From ZC4RG30 sp964417875 (GTDB taxonomy: Bacteria; Pseudomonadota; Gammaproteobacteria; Steroidobacterales; Steroidobacteraceae): 64,000 nucleotides of DNA. Positions within the stretch are counted from its first letter, which is position 1; each line of letters starts with the position of its first letter. The DNA lies in assembly GCA_964417875.1 (NCBI GenBank), contig CAYQJU010000007.1, positions 1 through 64,000 on the forward strand. The letters are read 5' to 3'. The translations under genes were made by a program, and so were the position numbers. Below the pieces are notes generated by a model. It did no database searches and was not told the DNA's origin. It saw only the letters and a list, made by a program, of their open reading frames with translations. Of this stretch, positions 31,384-40,928 are shown one piece after another.

Positions 31384-32504
31384 ACGCCTCGCGCCGGCCG
31401 CTGCCGCCCGTCAAGTTCCTGCTGGTGGATGACCTGGAGGACAACCTGCTGGCGCTGTCGGCGCTGCTGCGCGACCTGGACGTCGAGATCCTCACTGCCG
31501 GCTCGGGCCGCGAGGCACTGGAGCTGCTGCTCGAGCATGATGTCGCGCTGGCGCTGCTGGATGTGCAGATGCCCGAGATGGATGGCTTCGAGCTGGCCGA
31601 GCTGATGCGCGGCAGCGAGCGCACGCGGCATGTGCCCATCATCTTCGTCACTGCCGGCGTGCGCGACTCGCACCGGCACTTCCGCGGCTATGAGGCCGGC
31701 GCGGTCGACTTCCTCTACAAGCCCATCGATCCGCACATCCTGCGCAGCAAGGCCGGAGTTTTCCACCAGCTGCATCGGCAGCGCCAGCAGCTGGATGCCA
31801 ACGTGTTCGAGCTGTCCGAGACGCTGCGGCTGAACGAGGTGTTCGCCGCGGTGCTGGGGCATGACCTGCGCAATCCGCTCAGCGCCATCGTCGCCTCGGC
31901 GCATGTGCTCAAGCAGAGCCAGGACCCGCTGGCGCGCAGCATGGGCGAGCGGGTGCAGAGCAGTGCGCGCCGCATGGCGCGACTGATCGAGGACCTGCTC
32001 GATTTCTCGCGCGCGCGCCTCGCCGGTGGCATCACCGTGCGGCCCGAGCCCGGCGACCTGGAAGACATGACACGGCGCGTGGTGCAGGAACACCAGACGG
32101 CGGCGCCGGAACGGCGCATCGTCGTCACCTGCGCCGGTCCCTTGCAGGGATCCTTCGATGGCGAACGCGTCGCGCAGATGGCCTCGAACCTGGTGGGCAA
32201 TGCCCTGCAGCACGGTGCCAGCGAGGGCGAGATCAGCGTGCACCTGGATGGCGACCAGACCTGCGTGCGGCTGGCGGTGAGCAATCCGGGCGAGATCCCG
32301 CCGCACCTGGTGGGGGAGATCTTCGAGCCGTTCCGCGGCCGGCGCGAGCAATCGGGCAGCCGTGGCGGCGGCCTCGGGCTCGGACTCTACATCGTGCAGC
32401 AGCTGGCGCATGCGCATGGCGGTGAAGTGGCGGTGACCAGTGGCGCAGGCATGACCTGCTTCACCGTGACGCTGCCGCGCCAGCCGCCCCGCGGCCTGCG
32501 CTAG
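31380..32504 (+). CDS. Receiver-histidine kinase (REC-HisKA-HATPase)
   Basis: 374 residues from the ATG at 31380. An N-terminal receiver (FLLVDDLEDN, phospho-acceptor in LLDVQMPEMDG, YKPID lysine) is followed by HisKA (LGHDLRNPLSAI) and an ATPase domain ending with GLGLGLYIVQQ. It is soluble and has no other sensor, so it likely relays phosphate from the CHASE3 kinase. It is the last gene of the kinase / CheR / CheB / REC-kinase operon and converges on the pseudokinase gene 31 bases away. Confidence 0.92.
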   Translation: MNASRRPLPPVKFLLVDDLEDNLLALSALLRDLDVEILTAGSGREALELLLEHDVALALLDVQMPEMDGFELAELMRGSERTRHVPIIFVTAGVRDSHRHFRGYEAGAVDFLYKPIDPHILRSKAGVFHQLHRQRQQLDANVFELSETLRLNEVFAAVLGHDLRNPLSAIVASAHVLKQSQDPLARSMGERVQSSARRMARLIEDLLDFSRARLAGGITVRPEPGDLEDMTRRVVQEHQTAAPERRIVVTCAGPLQGSFDGERVAQMASNLVGNALQHGASEGEISVHLDGDQTCVRLAVSNPGEIPPHLVGEIFEPFRGRREQSGSRGGGLGLGLYIVQQLAHAHGGEVAVTSGAGMTCFTVTLPRQPPRGLR

Positions 32505-32534
32505 CTTCCTTGCGGCGCCACCCGGCGCCAGTCT

Positions 32535-34559
32535 TCAGGGCAGTGGCAGCGCGAGGTTCTGCGTGGTGACCGGCGTGTCGCGCGCGGCCGGATAGCCGGG
32601 CGGAACGATGGCCACCTGCATCAGCGTGCGCGTGCCCAGGTCCGCACCCGGGCCGGGTTCATCGATCTTCACGTAGAAGGTGCGCGGTTCGCGGCGTGTC
32701 GGGTCCGGCATCAGCGGCACCAGCAGCTCCACGCCGCGCGATCCTTCCGGAATCACGCCGACGCGCGGCTCGATGGCGCGGAAATCGCGATCCACCTGCG
32801 CGGTGCCGGTTTCCGTCCACCAGCGGAAGGTGACCTCGCGGCTGGGGGTGCCGCGGCGCATGACCCAGATGCGCGCCACCGGCTCGGTGGTGTCCACCCA
32901 GGCATAGGTGGAGGCCAGGTCGATGCTGGCGCGGGCGGCCGGTGGTGCACGCGGCGTGGCAGGTGCTGGCGCAGGCGGTGGCGCGGTTTCGCCGGCAATC
33001 GCCGTCGCCGGCGTGCGTGAATCCGGCGTAGCACTGCCTGTCACGCGGGCGTCTGCGGCAGGCAGCCGTCCGCCGGCAGTGCCCTGGGTGATCGCGGTGC
33101 CAGCAGGCGCCGCTGCGGGCGCATCGGCATCCAGTGCGATCACTGGCGGCGGCGATTCCACCCCCTGCGACGCTGCGTCGAGCGGCTCCGCCGGCAACCA
33201 TGCCGTCTGCACCCCCGCCGGATCCGCAGCCGGCAGCGCCTGCAGGTAGAAGAACAAACCGCCACCCAGGATGACGGCGACGATGCCGGCTGCCAGCCAC
33301 TCGCGCAGGTGCCGGCGCCGGGGCGGCGGCGGCGCACCCCCATCGACCAGCACCACCGGTTCGCCGGCCGCGGCCGCGTCGCCGCCGAATGCGGCGAGGA
33401 TGCCGGCATTGCCTTCCGTGTCGCGGCCTGCCAGCGTGGCGCGCAGCACTCGCCACTGCGCCCGGGTGATACCGGGCGGTGCGCGCAGCTTCGACAGCGA
33501 TGTCGAGGTGAGCGCAGTGACCGGTTCGGCCGTGCCGGCAAGCAGTTCGTAGGCGAGGCGCGCGAAGGCCATGCGATCGGCGCCGGGCTGCACGGTGTGG
33601 CTCTGCGCACGCAGCTCGAAGCCCTGCAGCCGCGTATCGCCCAGGTCGGTGATCAGCACATTGCCGGCAGTGACATCACCATGCGCCACGCCGCGCGCAT
33701 GCGCATAGGCCAGTGCACTGGCCAGCGTGCGCACGATGGTCAGCGCGGACTGCAGCGGCACGCGCCGGTCGGCACGGCGTTCCAGCAACGTGCGCAGCGA
33801 CACGCCGCTGAAGAAATCGCTGACCAGCACCAGCGAGCCATTGTCCTCCTCGATGTCGAGCACGCGCATGATGGCCGGATGCGACAGCGTCTGCAGCTTG
33901 CCGATCCGCTGCAGCAGCAGCGTGTCCTGCGACAGGTTGTCGTCGAGCACCTGCAGCGCCACGCGCTGGCGCACGCCGGGCATGCCGGCCTTGGGCTCGT
34001 CCACCGCTTCGAGCACGCTCATCCACTCGCGACGCCGCAGGATCTCCACTACGCGGTAGCGGCCGCAGAGCAGATCGCCGACACGCACCTCGCGGTGGAA
34101 GGAGGCCTCGAGCAGGCCATGGCCTTCCTCCGGCTGCGCGTCCGGGTCATGCGGTTCCACTGCATGCATCGCGGGCAGCGGCGCGGCAGGCGCGGCGCTG
34201 GCCGGGCGCACCGGTCCTGGCATCTCCAGCGCAGCGGCGCGCGGCGGCGGGGGTGCAGCGGCCGCAGGGCTCGCCTTCGGTACAGGCCTTGCATCGCCGC
34301 GCGCGCCCAGCGAGTGACGCTGCAGCCGCGACTTCAGGCAGACGAAGGTGTCGCGGTCGATGCGCTTGCGGCGGAAGTTCTGGTCCAGCAGCGCCAGCAC
34401 TTCCCAGACCGCATCCGGATCGGTGGATTCACATTGCAGCACGCGCTCGACGAACTCATCCTGGGTGCACTGGCGCGCGGCCAGTTCGTCGATCAGGACC
34501 TGGAGTTCGGGGCCTTCGCGCGCCTCGAGCGACTCGGATTCAGTAGGGGCGACATACAT
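32535..34559 (-). CDS. Membrane pseudokinase with periplasmic Calx-beta-like domain
   Basis: 674 residues. A helical N-terminal domain (1-85), a Pro/Ala linker and a Ser/Thr-kinase-like fold (about 160-410) are followed by a transmembrane helix (about 418-441), a second Pro/Ala linker and a Calx-beta-like domain (about 550-650, ETGTAQVDRDF pattern). The kinase fold lacks the Gly-rich loop (ILRRREWM). The VAIK lysine is Q203 (VALQVL), the alpha-C Glu appears to be R218, and DFG is replaced by G313-F-E. The HxD Asp (HGD, D295) and N300 remain. By family knowledge it should not phosphorylate and is more likely a scaffold or receptor. A TGTAGGC-CTGC-TCCTACG element lies 69 bases upstream of the start. 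Confidence 0.82.
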   Translation of the reverse strand: MYVAPTESESLEAREGPELQVLIDELAARQCTQDEFVERVLQCESTDPDAVWEVLALLDQNFRRKRIDRDTFVCLKSRLQRHSLGARGDARPVPKASPAAAAPPPPRAAALEMPGPVRPASAAPAAPLPAMHAVEPHDPDAQPEEGHGLLEASFHREVRVGDLLCGRYRVVEILRRREWMSVLEAVDEPKAGMPGVRQRVALQVLDDNLSQDTLLLQRIGKLQTLSHPAIMRVLDIEEDNGSLVLVSDFFSGVSLRTLLERRADRRVPLQSALTIVRTLASALAYAHARGVAHGDVTAGNVLITDLGDTRLQGFELRAQSHTVQPGADRMAFARLAYELLAGTAEPVTALTSTSLSKLRAPPGITRAQWRVLRATLAGRDTEGNAGILAAFGGDAAAAGEPVVLVDGGAPPPPRRRHLREWLAAGIVAVILGGGLFFYLQALPAADPAGVQTAWLPAEPLDAASQGVESPPPVIALDADAPAAAPAGTAITQGTAGGRLPAADARVTGSATPDSRTPATAIAGETAPPPAPAPATPRAPPAARASIDLASTYAWVDTTEPVARIWVMRRGTPSREVTFRWWTETGTAQVDRDFRAIEPRVGVIPEGSRGVELLVPLMPDPTRREPRTFYVKIDEPGPGADLGTRTLMQVAIVPPGYPAARDTPVTTQNLALPLP

Positions 34560-34627
34560 GCATGCATCATCGCCGATGGCGCCTGCGGCACGTCAGGTCC
34601 GGCGGGTGGGAAGCCGGTAACTCGCCA

Positions 34628-34645
34628 TGTAGGCCTGCTCCTACG
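34628..34645 (-). promoter_or_regulatory. Inverted-repeat element TGTAG-N8-CTACG
   Basis: TGTAGGC-CTGC-TCCTACG, a 7-4-7 inverted repeat upstream of the pseudokinase gene. It shares arms and spacing with the sites at 40693, 53868 and 56459. It may be a dimeric regulator site; binding is inferred. Confidence 0.45.
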
Positions 34646-34695
34646 ATTTCGTGCACCCCTTTGACGTGGCGCGGTTTGCGCCCGGGGTCCAGCGT

Positions 34696-37068
34696 TCACC
34701 GGCTCTGCGCGGCCTGCAGCAGCAGGCCCAGCGCCGCGTAATCCACCGGCTTGGTCAGGTGATGGTCGAACCCGGCGGCTGCGGAGCGGTCGCGGTCGGC
34801 GCTCTGTCCCCAGCCGGTGATGGCAACCAGCAGCACCTGTGCACCGGTGGCGCGAATGCGCTGCGCCACCTCGAAGCCATTGAGTTTCGGCATGCCGATG
34901 TCCAGCAGCACCGCGGCCGGAGAATGCTGGGCAAAGGCCTGCAGTGCCGCTTCGCCATCCTCGGCAACGAACACCTCATGGCCCTCGGCGCGGAGCAGTA
35001 GCGCGAGGCTGTCGGCGGCATCGCGGTTGTCGTCGGCGATCAGCAGCCGCAGCGGCCGGCAGGCCGGCAGGGTCGGGGCGGCGCGATCGGGCTGATGTCC
35101 TGTCTCCACCACGGCGCCGGGAATCTGCAGGGTGAACGTGGAACCCCGGCCTGGCCCGTCGCTGTGCACCGAAGCCTGGCCGCCATGCAGCTCGACGAGT
35201 CCGCGTGTCAGCGCAAGCCCGATGCCAAGGCCGCCCTCGGAGCGGTCACGGGCCGATTTCACCTGCGAGAACATGCGGAAAATGGCGGGAAGGTCGGGCG
35301 CCGCGATGCCGATGCCGGTGTCGCTGACGGCGATGGTGAGGTCCTGGCCATCGATGCTGACTGCAAGGCGGATCGAGCCGCCGGGCGGGGTGTACTTGGC
35401 CGCGTTGTTCAACAGGTTCGAGATCATCTGCGCCATGCGCAGCGGATCCACGTCCACCATCGCATCCTGCTGCAGGTCCACCGACAGCTGGTGCTGCTTG
35501 CTGTCGACCAGCGGGCGCGAGGTCTCGATCGCGGTTTCAACCAGCGCCGACAGCAACGTGGGCGTGCGGCGCACCTCGAGGATGCCGCGGGTGATGCGCG
35601 ACACATCAAGCAGGTCATCGAGCAGCAGCGACATGTGCTGTACCTGCCGGTCGATGACATCCTGGCACCAGCGCCGCTGCGCTTCGGGAACCTCGGCCTT
35701 GCGCGCCAGCATCGCGGCCATGCGGATCGGGGCCAGCGGATTGCGCAGTTCGTGCGCCAGCGTAGCCAGGAATTCGTCCTTGCGCTGGTCCGCCTCGCGC
35801 AGGTCGAGCTCGTGGCGCTTGCGTTCGCTGACATCGCTGAACCAGACGCCGATGTCCTGGTCCAGCGACGAGACGATGACCTGGAACCAGCCGCGCACAC
35901 CGGCGGCGATGGCGCGTGCCTCGAAGTCGCGCACCTCCTGCCGTTCGGCGGCAGCGGTGAAATGATCGAGCAGGCCCGGTTCGGCCCAGGTGCCGGGAAA
36001 CAGCTCCGAGATGCGCGCGCCGGACATCGACGGGCCCTCGCGGCCGAGCACGTCGGCGGCAGCCTTGTTCACATAGGCCCAGCGGAAATCGACGATGGCA
36101 CCTTCGCCATCGCGCACCGGTGCCAGCACCATGAAGGGCACGGCCGAGGCATCCAGCACCCGTCGCAGCCGCCGCTCGCCACGATAGCGCGCCTCCTCGG
36201 CATCGCGCCGCTGCTGATCGCGGGTGCGCATGATGTGGATGGTCCACCACAGCACGCTGGTCAGCAGCACGATCTCCACCACGGTGCGCAGCGCCGAACC
36301 GAACGCCGGGTCGAAGTATCCCAGCCGCTGGCCCAGCACGCGGCTGAAGCCGATGGTGATCGGCACGATGAAGGCGAGCGGGATGATGCGGCGTGCAAGG
36401 TCGCCCGCCGTGCTCTGCTCGGTGAGCGTGCGCACCGGTTCCCGGTGCGGCTGCGCCGCGATCAGCGCGCAGGCCAGTGCCGCCATCATCACCGCGGTCT
36501 GCAGCGCGATGCCCAGCGGCATGCTGTACACCGCTTCGGCCGAGTACATGAAACTGATCAGCGACAGCGTCGCCGATGCCAGCACCACGATGGGCAGCGC
36601 CATCGACAGCAAGCTGGCCGATCGGCGCACCAGCAGCCAGAAGCTCACGGCGAGCAGCATGAAGCTGATGGCCGCGGGCTGCCCCATGCGGTTCGGCGAC
36701 GCGGTGGCCGGGGATCCGGGCGGTTCCTGGAACAGCAATGTGTCGATCCCGAGGTTCACGCCAGCCACGTGCTCGAGCAGCGTGGCCCCGCCCACTGCAC
36801 CGGCCAGCGAGGCCAGCACCAGCGCAGCGATGCGCGCCCGCACGCCCTGGTACAGGAGCAGTGCCGACGCCAGGAAGACCACACACAGCGAGGTGTTGGT
36901 CTTGATGGTGATGCCGGTGTTCCACCAGTCGATGAAAGCGGGCGTGTCCAGTGCCCAGCCCGCGAATGACACCACGCCGCCGCAAAGTGCCAGGCCGGCC
37001 AGCAGCATCGAGACCAGTCGGACGAAATCCCAGCGTGGTTGCATGGACACCATCGATCGAGAGGACAC
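34696..37068 (-). CDS. Membrane hybrid histidine kinase (multi-TM sensor, PAS, HisKA, receiver)
   Basis: 790 residues. The N-terminal third has about eight membrane helices and no recognised ligand domain. A PAS domain (about 305-420), HisKA with H439 (TLAHELRNPLAPI), an ATPase domain (SNLLNNAAKYT, DTGIGI, GGLGIGLAL) and a receiver with D723 (VLLDIGMPKLNG) follow. The HisKA-ATPase-receiver cassette is closely similar to those at 41492-43756 and 44160-46619. It is divergent from the GGDEF-EAL gene at 37248, and a strong hairpin (37089-37122) sits just upstream of its start. Confidence 0.92.
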   Translation of the reverse strand: MSSRSMVSMQPRWDFVRLVSMLLAGLALCGGVVSFAGWALDTPAFIDWWNTGITIKTNTSLCVVFLASALLLYQGVRARIAALVLASLAGAVGGATLLEHVAGVNLGIDTLLFQEPPGSPATASPNRMGQPAAISFMLLAVSFWLLVRRSASLLSMALPIVVLASATLSLISFMYSAEAVYSMPLGIALQTAVMMAALACALIAAQPHREPVRTLTEQSTAGDLARRIIPLAFIVPITIGFSRVLGQRLGYFDPAFGSALRTVVEIVLLTSVLWWTIHIMRTRDQQRRDAEEARYRGERRLRRVLDASAVPFMVLAPVRDGEGAIVDFRWAYVNKAAADVLGREGPSMSGARISELFPGTWAEPGLLDHFTAAAERQEVRDFEARAIAAGVRGWFQVIVSSLDQDIGVWFSDVSERKRHELDLREADQRKDEFLATLAHELRNPLAPIRMAAMLARKAEVPEAQRRWCQDVIDRQVQHMSLLLDDLLDVSRITRGILEVRRTPTLLSALVETAIETSRPLVDSKQHQLSVDLQQDAMVDVDPLRMAQMISNLLNNAAKYTPPGGSIRLAVSIDGQDLTIAVSDTGIGIAAPDLPAIFRMFSQVKSARDRSEGGLGIGLALTRGLVELHGGQASVHSDGPGRGSTFTLQIPGAVVETGHQPDRAAPTLPACRPLRLLIADDNRDAADSLALLLRAEGHEVFVAEDGEAALQAFAQHSPAAVLLDIGMPKLNGFEVAQRIRATGAQVLLVAITGWGQSADRDRSAAAGFDHHLTKPVDYAALGLLLQAAQSR

Positions 37069-37088
37069 GACAGGTTAACAGGACTTGC

Positions 37089-37122
37089 CCGGGCCGCGGC
37101 TCCACCCGGAGTCGCGGCCCGG
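37089..37122. repeat. Strong hairpin in a divergent promoter region
   Basis: Perfect 10-base arms CCGGGCCGCG (37089-37098) and CGCGGCCCGG (37113-37122) extend inward by a G-T pair and CTCC/GGAG to give a 15-bp stem with a 4-base ACCC loop. No T-run follows. It lies 21 bases upstream of the minus-strand kinase start and 126 bases upstream of the plus-strand GGDEF-EAL start, so it is not placed as a terminator of either. It could be a 5' leader structure or an operator. Confidence 0.7.
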
Positions 37123-37247
37123 ACGCAGCCATCCTACATATCGTGCCGCTGATGTGCGCCGGGTCACGAAAGCCGATGCCACGCCGGAACATTCCGGCGT
37201 GGCGCGCACAATCGATGATCCGCGGATTAGGGAAGGCCCGCCCTCCA

Positions 37248-39962
37248 ATGCCTGACTCGAAGCTGCCCGCCGCCTTCATGCGACGCATCCGGTCCCGAGC
37301 CGCGGACTGGCGACCCGGCATTGCCCTGCAGCTGGGCATTGCATTCGTCGGCGTTGCCGCGCTGGCGGCGGTGGCCAACTTCGCCGTACAGCGCAGCATC
37401 TCGATCACCACCACCCGGGTTGTGGCGACCGCGGCGGCTGCCGCACGCCAGCATGGCGGACCACTGCGGGCGCCGGACATGCCCGTGCCGGCCGAGCGCA
37501 ATGGCAAGGCAGCGCTGCCGGCCCTGGAGCGCCTGTCCAGTGCGGTGCTGTCTGCGCGCCTGCTGCCGGCCGCGGATCGCCAGGCGCGCGCGGCGACCGC
37601 GGCGCGCGAGGTGCGCGCCACGCTGCGCCGGCTGCATGGCGATGCGCAGCGTGCCGATGCAGCGCTGCGCGCCGGCACGCGCATCATCGAGCTGGAAGCG
37701 AGGCGCGATGCCACCTATGCACAGTATGCGCAGCAGCTGGTGCGCATCGAGCAGCGGATGCAGGAGCCACTGGACCAGGCCTGGCGCATCCTGGGTCGCG
37801 TGGTGGCACGCCAGTCGGTGGTGGTCGCCGACCAGCGCATCGCGGAGATGCGGCGCGAAGCCAGTGTGATGCGCACCCCCGATTACACCGCCGCGGACCT
37901 GGCGCGCCTGGAGATGCTCGAGGTGCAGTTCAACGACGCCCTCGTTGCCGGGCAGCGCACATTCACGCGCTCGCAGGGTGCGCAGTGGTATGCGGAAACC
38001 AGCGCCGATGCCGCAGGCTTCGGCCAGCTGCGCGGCAGCATCGTGGCGCTGGATGCGGAGCGGCGGCAGCTGCTGCCGCAGTTCAGGGCAGAACTCGCCC
38101 TCGTGCAATCCCTGCTGCACAGTCCGGCGACGGTGAAGCCCGCGGCCCCGCCGGCAGGCACGCCCGTGGTTCTTCCCGAAGAGCTGGTGCGACGGCCGCT
38201 GGTGATGCCGCCGCCGTGGGAGTCCCCACTCCAGTCGACCACCCGGCAGCACACCGTGGACGAGGGCATCGCGCCTGCATGGCTGGCCTGGCTGTCCGGC
38301 AGCGTGCTCGCACTGCTGCTGGCTGTGTCGGTGTTCACCGTGCTGAGCATCCTGCGGCCGGTGCAGCGGTTGATTGCCGCCACCCAGCGCATCGCACTGG
38401 GCGAGGCAGGTGTGCGCGTTCCCCGGGCGCGCAGTCACGAACTGGATCGTCTCGCCACGGCATTCAACGCCATGGCTGCCCAGCTGGAGACCGCGCAGTC
38501 GATGGCGCGTGACTATCGCCAGCAGCTGGAGGCGCGCGTGGTCGAGCGCACGCGCCAGCTGCAGCACCAGGCCGACCACGATGCCCTCACACACCTGCCC
38601 AACCGCCGCCAGCTGTTCGGGCGCCTGCGCGGCATGCTGGCCGGCTGCGCGGACAGCAGCCGGCGCGTCGGGCTGTTCTTCATCGACCTGGACAACTTCA
38701 AGAACATCAACGATGGCCGCGGCCATGGCTTCGGCGACCGGGTGCTGGTGGCCATTGCCGAACGGCTTGCTGCAGCGGTGGGCGACCGCGGTGTTGCCGC
38801 GCGCTTCGGTGGCGATGAATTCACCGTGGTGATCGAAGCCGATGGCGGCGACGCGGCACTGCCGGAGTTCGGCTGGTCCCTGGTGCGCGCGTTCCAGCAG
38901 CCATTGCGCCTGGACGGACGTGAACTGCTGGTCAGCATCAGCGTCGGTGCTGCGTTCTTCCCCGAACATGGCCGCGATGCCGAGTCGCTGCTGCGTGCCG
39001 CGGATGCGGCGCTGTTCCGCGCCAAGGCGCAGGGCCGCGGACGGCTGGCGCTGTTCACGCCGGATCTTCTCGAGCAGGCCTCGATGCGCTTCAGCACCGA
39101 ACAGGGGCTGCGCCGCGCGGTGGAACGCGGCGAGTTCGAGCTGGCCTTCCAGCCGGAGATCGACCTGGCGCGACGCGAGGTCACCGTCTGCGAAGCGCTG
39201 CTGCGCTGGCGGCGTGCTGACGGACAGCTGGTGACACCGGAGGCCTTCCTGACCGTGGCGGAGGAATCCGGACTCATTGTCGAGATCAGCGACTGGGTGC
39301 TGCGCGCAGCCATCACCGCGGCGGCGCGCTGGCGCCAGCATGAGGCGCTGCGCGAGGTGCGCGTCGCGATCAATGTCTCCTCTCGCCAGCTTGCCGACGC
39401 CGCGTTTGCCGAGCGGGTCGGTGCGCTGCTCGGCGAGCATGGACTCCCGCCTGCCGCACTCGAGATCGAACTGACCGAAACCGTGCTGCAGACCGGCGAG
39501 AGCACCGTCCAGGGCCTGCGCCGCCTGCAGCAGATGGGCATCACCGTGGCGCTGGATGATTTCGGCACCGGCTATTCTTCGCTGGCATCGCTGCAGCAGC
39601 TGCCACTGGGGCGCGTGAAACTGGATCGCAGCCTCATCGCCGGCATCGATGCGGCCGGCGGGCGCGCTTCATCGATCGCACACGCCATCATCAACCTGTG
39701 CCGCAACCTCGGCGTGCCGGTCACTGCCGAGGGCGTGGAACGCCCCGCCCAGCTTGCAATGCTCGGCGATGCAGGCGTCACCGTGCAGGGTTTCCTGTTG
39801 TCGCGCCCGGTGGCCGAAGATTGCCTCGCCACTGCCATCGCCCGCATGCCGGAGCTGCTGCAGTCGCTGCTGCCGGCCGAACGCGCGGTGGCCGACGTGT
39901 TGCACCTGCAGGACCTGGACCTGCGCCGTCGCAGGTCCGGCGCCGGCGGCACCGAGGGCTGA
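37248..39962 (+). CDS. Membrane GGDEF-EAL cyclic di-GMP enzyme
   Basis: 904 residues from the ATG at 37248 (GGAAGG 11 bases upstream; an in-frame ATG at 37215 is possible). Two membrane helices (about 24-43 and 348-370) enclose a roughly 300-residue helical periplasmic sensor. HAMP, GGDEF (RFGGDEF, intact) and EAL (EALLRW, DDFGTG, AEGVE) follow. Both catalytic motifs are complete and no RxxD inhibitory site is seen. It could synthesise or hydrolyse cyclic di-GMP in response to an envelope signal. It is divergent from the kinase at 34696-37068. Confidence 0.92.
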   Translation: MPDSKLPAAFMRRIRSRAADWRPGIALQLGIAFVGVAALAAVANFAVQRSISITTTRVVATAAAAARQHGGPLRAPDMPVPAERNGKAALPALERLSSAVLSARLLPAADRQARAATAAREVRATLRRLHGDAQRADAALRAGTRIIELEARRDATYAQYAQQLVRIEQRMQEPLDQAWRILGRVVARQSVVVADQRIAEMRREASVMRTPDYTAADLARLEMLEVQFNDALVAGQRTFTRSQGAQWYAETSADAAGFGQLRGSIVALDAERRQLLPQFRAELALVQSLLHSPATVKPAAPPAGTPVVLPEELVRRPLVMPPPWESPLQSTTRQHTVDEGIAPAWLAWLSGSVLALLLAVSVFTVLSILRPVQRLIAATQRIALGEAGVRVPRARSHELDRLATAFNAMAAQLETAQSMARDYRQQLEARVVERTRQLQHQADHDALTHLPNRRQLFGRLRGMLAGCADSSRRVGLFFIDLDNFKNINDGRGHGFGDRVLVAIAERLAAAVGDRGVAARFGGDEFTVVIEADGGDAALPEFGWSLVRAFQQPLRLDGRELLVSISVGAAFFPEHGRDAESLLRAADAALFRAKAQGRGRLALFTPDLLEQASMRFSTEQGLRRAVERGEFELAFQPEIDLARREVTVCEALLRWRRADGQLVTPEAFLTVAEESGLIVEISDWVLRAAITAAARWRQHEALREVRVAINVSSRQLADAAFAERVGALLGEHGLPPAALEIELTETVLQTGESTVQGLRRLQQMGITVALDDFGTGYSSLASLQQLPLGRVKLDRSLIAGIDAAGGRASSIAHAIINLCRNLGVPVTAEGVERPAQLAMLGDAGVTVQGFLLSRPVAEDCLATAIARMPELLQSLLPAERAVADVLHLQDLDLRRRRSGAGGTEG

Positions 39963-39982
39963 CCGCCGGCCAACGCCGTCGT

Positions 39983-40585
39983 TCAGGTCATCGAGCCGCG
40001 CTCCTGCCTGGCGCGCGCGGCGCCCATCGCGGTTTCAACCTTGCGCACTTCCTCCGGCGGCGGCAGCACCGCAGGCAGGCCGAGGGCCTGGATCCAGAGT
40101 TCCCTTGACCATCCTTTGGTGTGATAGAGGTGATGATCCTCCTGGTCCTCCACACGCTCGTATGCGGCCTTCAGCACCTCGCCGGTCTTGCCGCCCTGCG
40201 CGGCAAGGCGGCCGATCAGCTCCCAGTTCTGGTGATCCTTGGTCTCGGCCAGCACCACGCATTCGGTGGCGACCAGTTCGGCCGCCTCGGGCGGCGCGTT
40301 TTCAACGGCCATCTGGATGGCGCTCACCAGTGATTCGCCCAGGTGCGCCACGACCTCGCGTCCAGGGCTCTGCTTCTCCGGATCCAGTCCCAGCTGTTCG
40401 AACACCTTCATCAGCGTCTTTTCATGGTGACGCGTTTCAGTCAGGTAACCTTCCCATTCCTTACGCAGTTCCTCGTTGATGGCAGCGCCTATCGCCGCCT
40501 CATAGACCTTGATGCCGCCGCGCTCGGTTTCCAGCGCCTGCAGCAGCAACTCCTCCCCCTGCGCGTTCATGCCTTTCGAACCCAT
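39983..40585 (-). CDS. Ferritin-like domain protein
   Basis: 200 residues from the ATG at 40585, preceded by GGAGGTAAGG. A four-helix pattern with acidic/His pairs is visible: ALETERGG (helix A), TETRHHEKTL (helix B), ATECVVLAETKDHQ (helix C) and EDQEDHHLYH (helix D). This is the layout of a di-iron ferritin-like or rubrerythrin-related fold. Iron or oxidative-stress handling is inferred and the exact family is not recognised. It is convergent with the GGDEF-EAL gene. A TGTAG-N8-CTACA dyad lies 107 bases upstream of the start. Confidence 0.72.
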   Translation of the reverse strand: MGSKGMNAQGEELLLQALETERGGIKVYEAAIGAAINEELRKEWEGYLTETRHHEKTLMKVFEQLGLDPEKQSPGREVVAHLGESLVSAIQMAVENAPPEAAELVATECVVLAETKDHQNWELIGRLAAQGGKTGEVLKAAYERVEDQEDHHLYHTKGWSRELWIQALGLPAVLPPPEEVRKVETAMGAARARQERGSMT

Positions 40586-40928
40586 GGTCCTTACCTCCGA
40601 AGCAATGGCCCGCGCCCAGCATTGCATTGTGTGTGCCGGCGAACCGTCGGTGGCCGACCGGAGCATCGGTCGGTGCCTTCCTGCGGCCGGCGTGTAGTCG
40701 CAGTCCTACAAATCAATGTGGATTTCATGACGGCCCCTCCTGATATTTTCCGCACCGGCCAAACCATGGACACAGGGGCGTGCAAGCAGTGCGAGCTTCG
40801 GATCCTCTCGCGGACTGTCGCTGCAGGGCGTCAACCTGCCCGGCGCAGCCACCGGCACTATCCTGCACACTGGCAATGACCCGGCGGGATTGATGATCAA
40901 TGATGATCGGGAAACGCTGGAGTCACTG
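40586..40928. other. Intergenic region between ferritin-like and YfiR genes
   Basis: A 343-base divergent gap. It holds the ribosome-binding site of the ferritin-like gene at its left end, the TGTAGTC-GCAG-TCCTACA dyad at 40693-40710, and GGAG at 40919-40922 before the preferred YfiR start. The frame of yfiR stays open back to an ATG at 40890, so the gap shrinks to 304 bases if that start is used. I see no other gene, RNA or terminator in it. Confidence 0.6.
40693..40710. promoter_or_regulatory. Inverted-repeat element TGTAG-N8-CTACA
   Basis: TGTAGTC-GCAG-TCCTACA. It has the same 7-4-7 layout as the site at 56459 (TGTAGTC-CCGT-TCCTACA). It lies between the divergent ferritin-like and YfiR genes. 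The binding protein is unknown; a LuxR-type response regulator is a possibility. Confidence 0.5.

Noticed and set aside
40760..40800. A CCAAACC...GGGCG...GCAAGC string before yfiR that recalls a c-di-GMP (GEMM) riboswitch.
   Set aside because: The expected GAAA tetraloop stem and the paired second stem do not form; resemblance is limited to a few bases.
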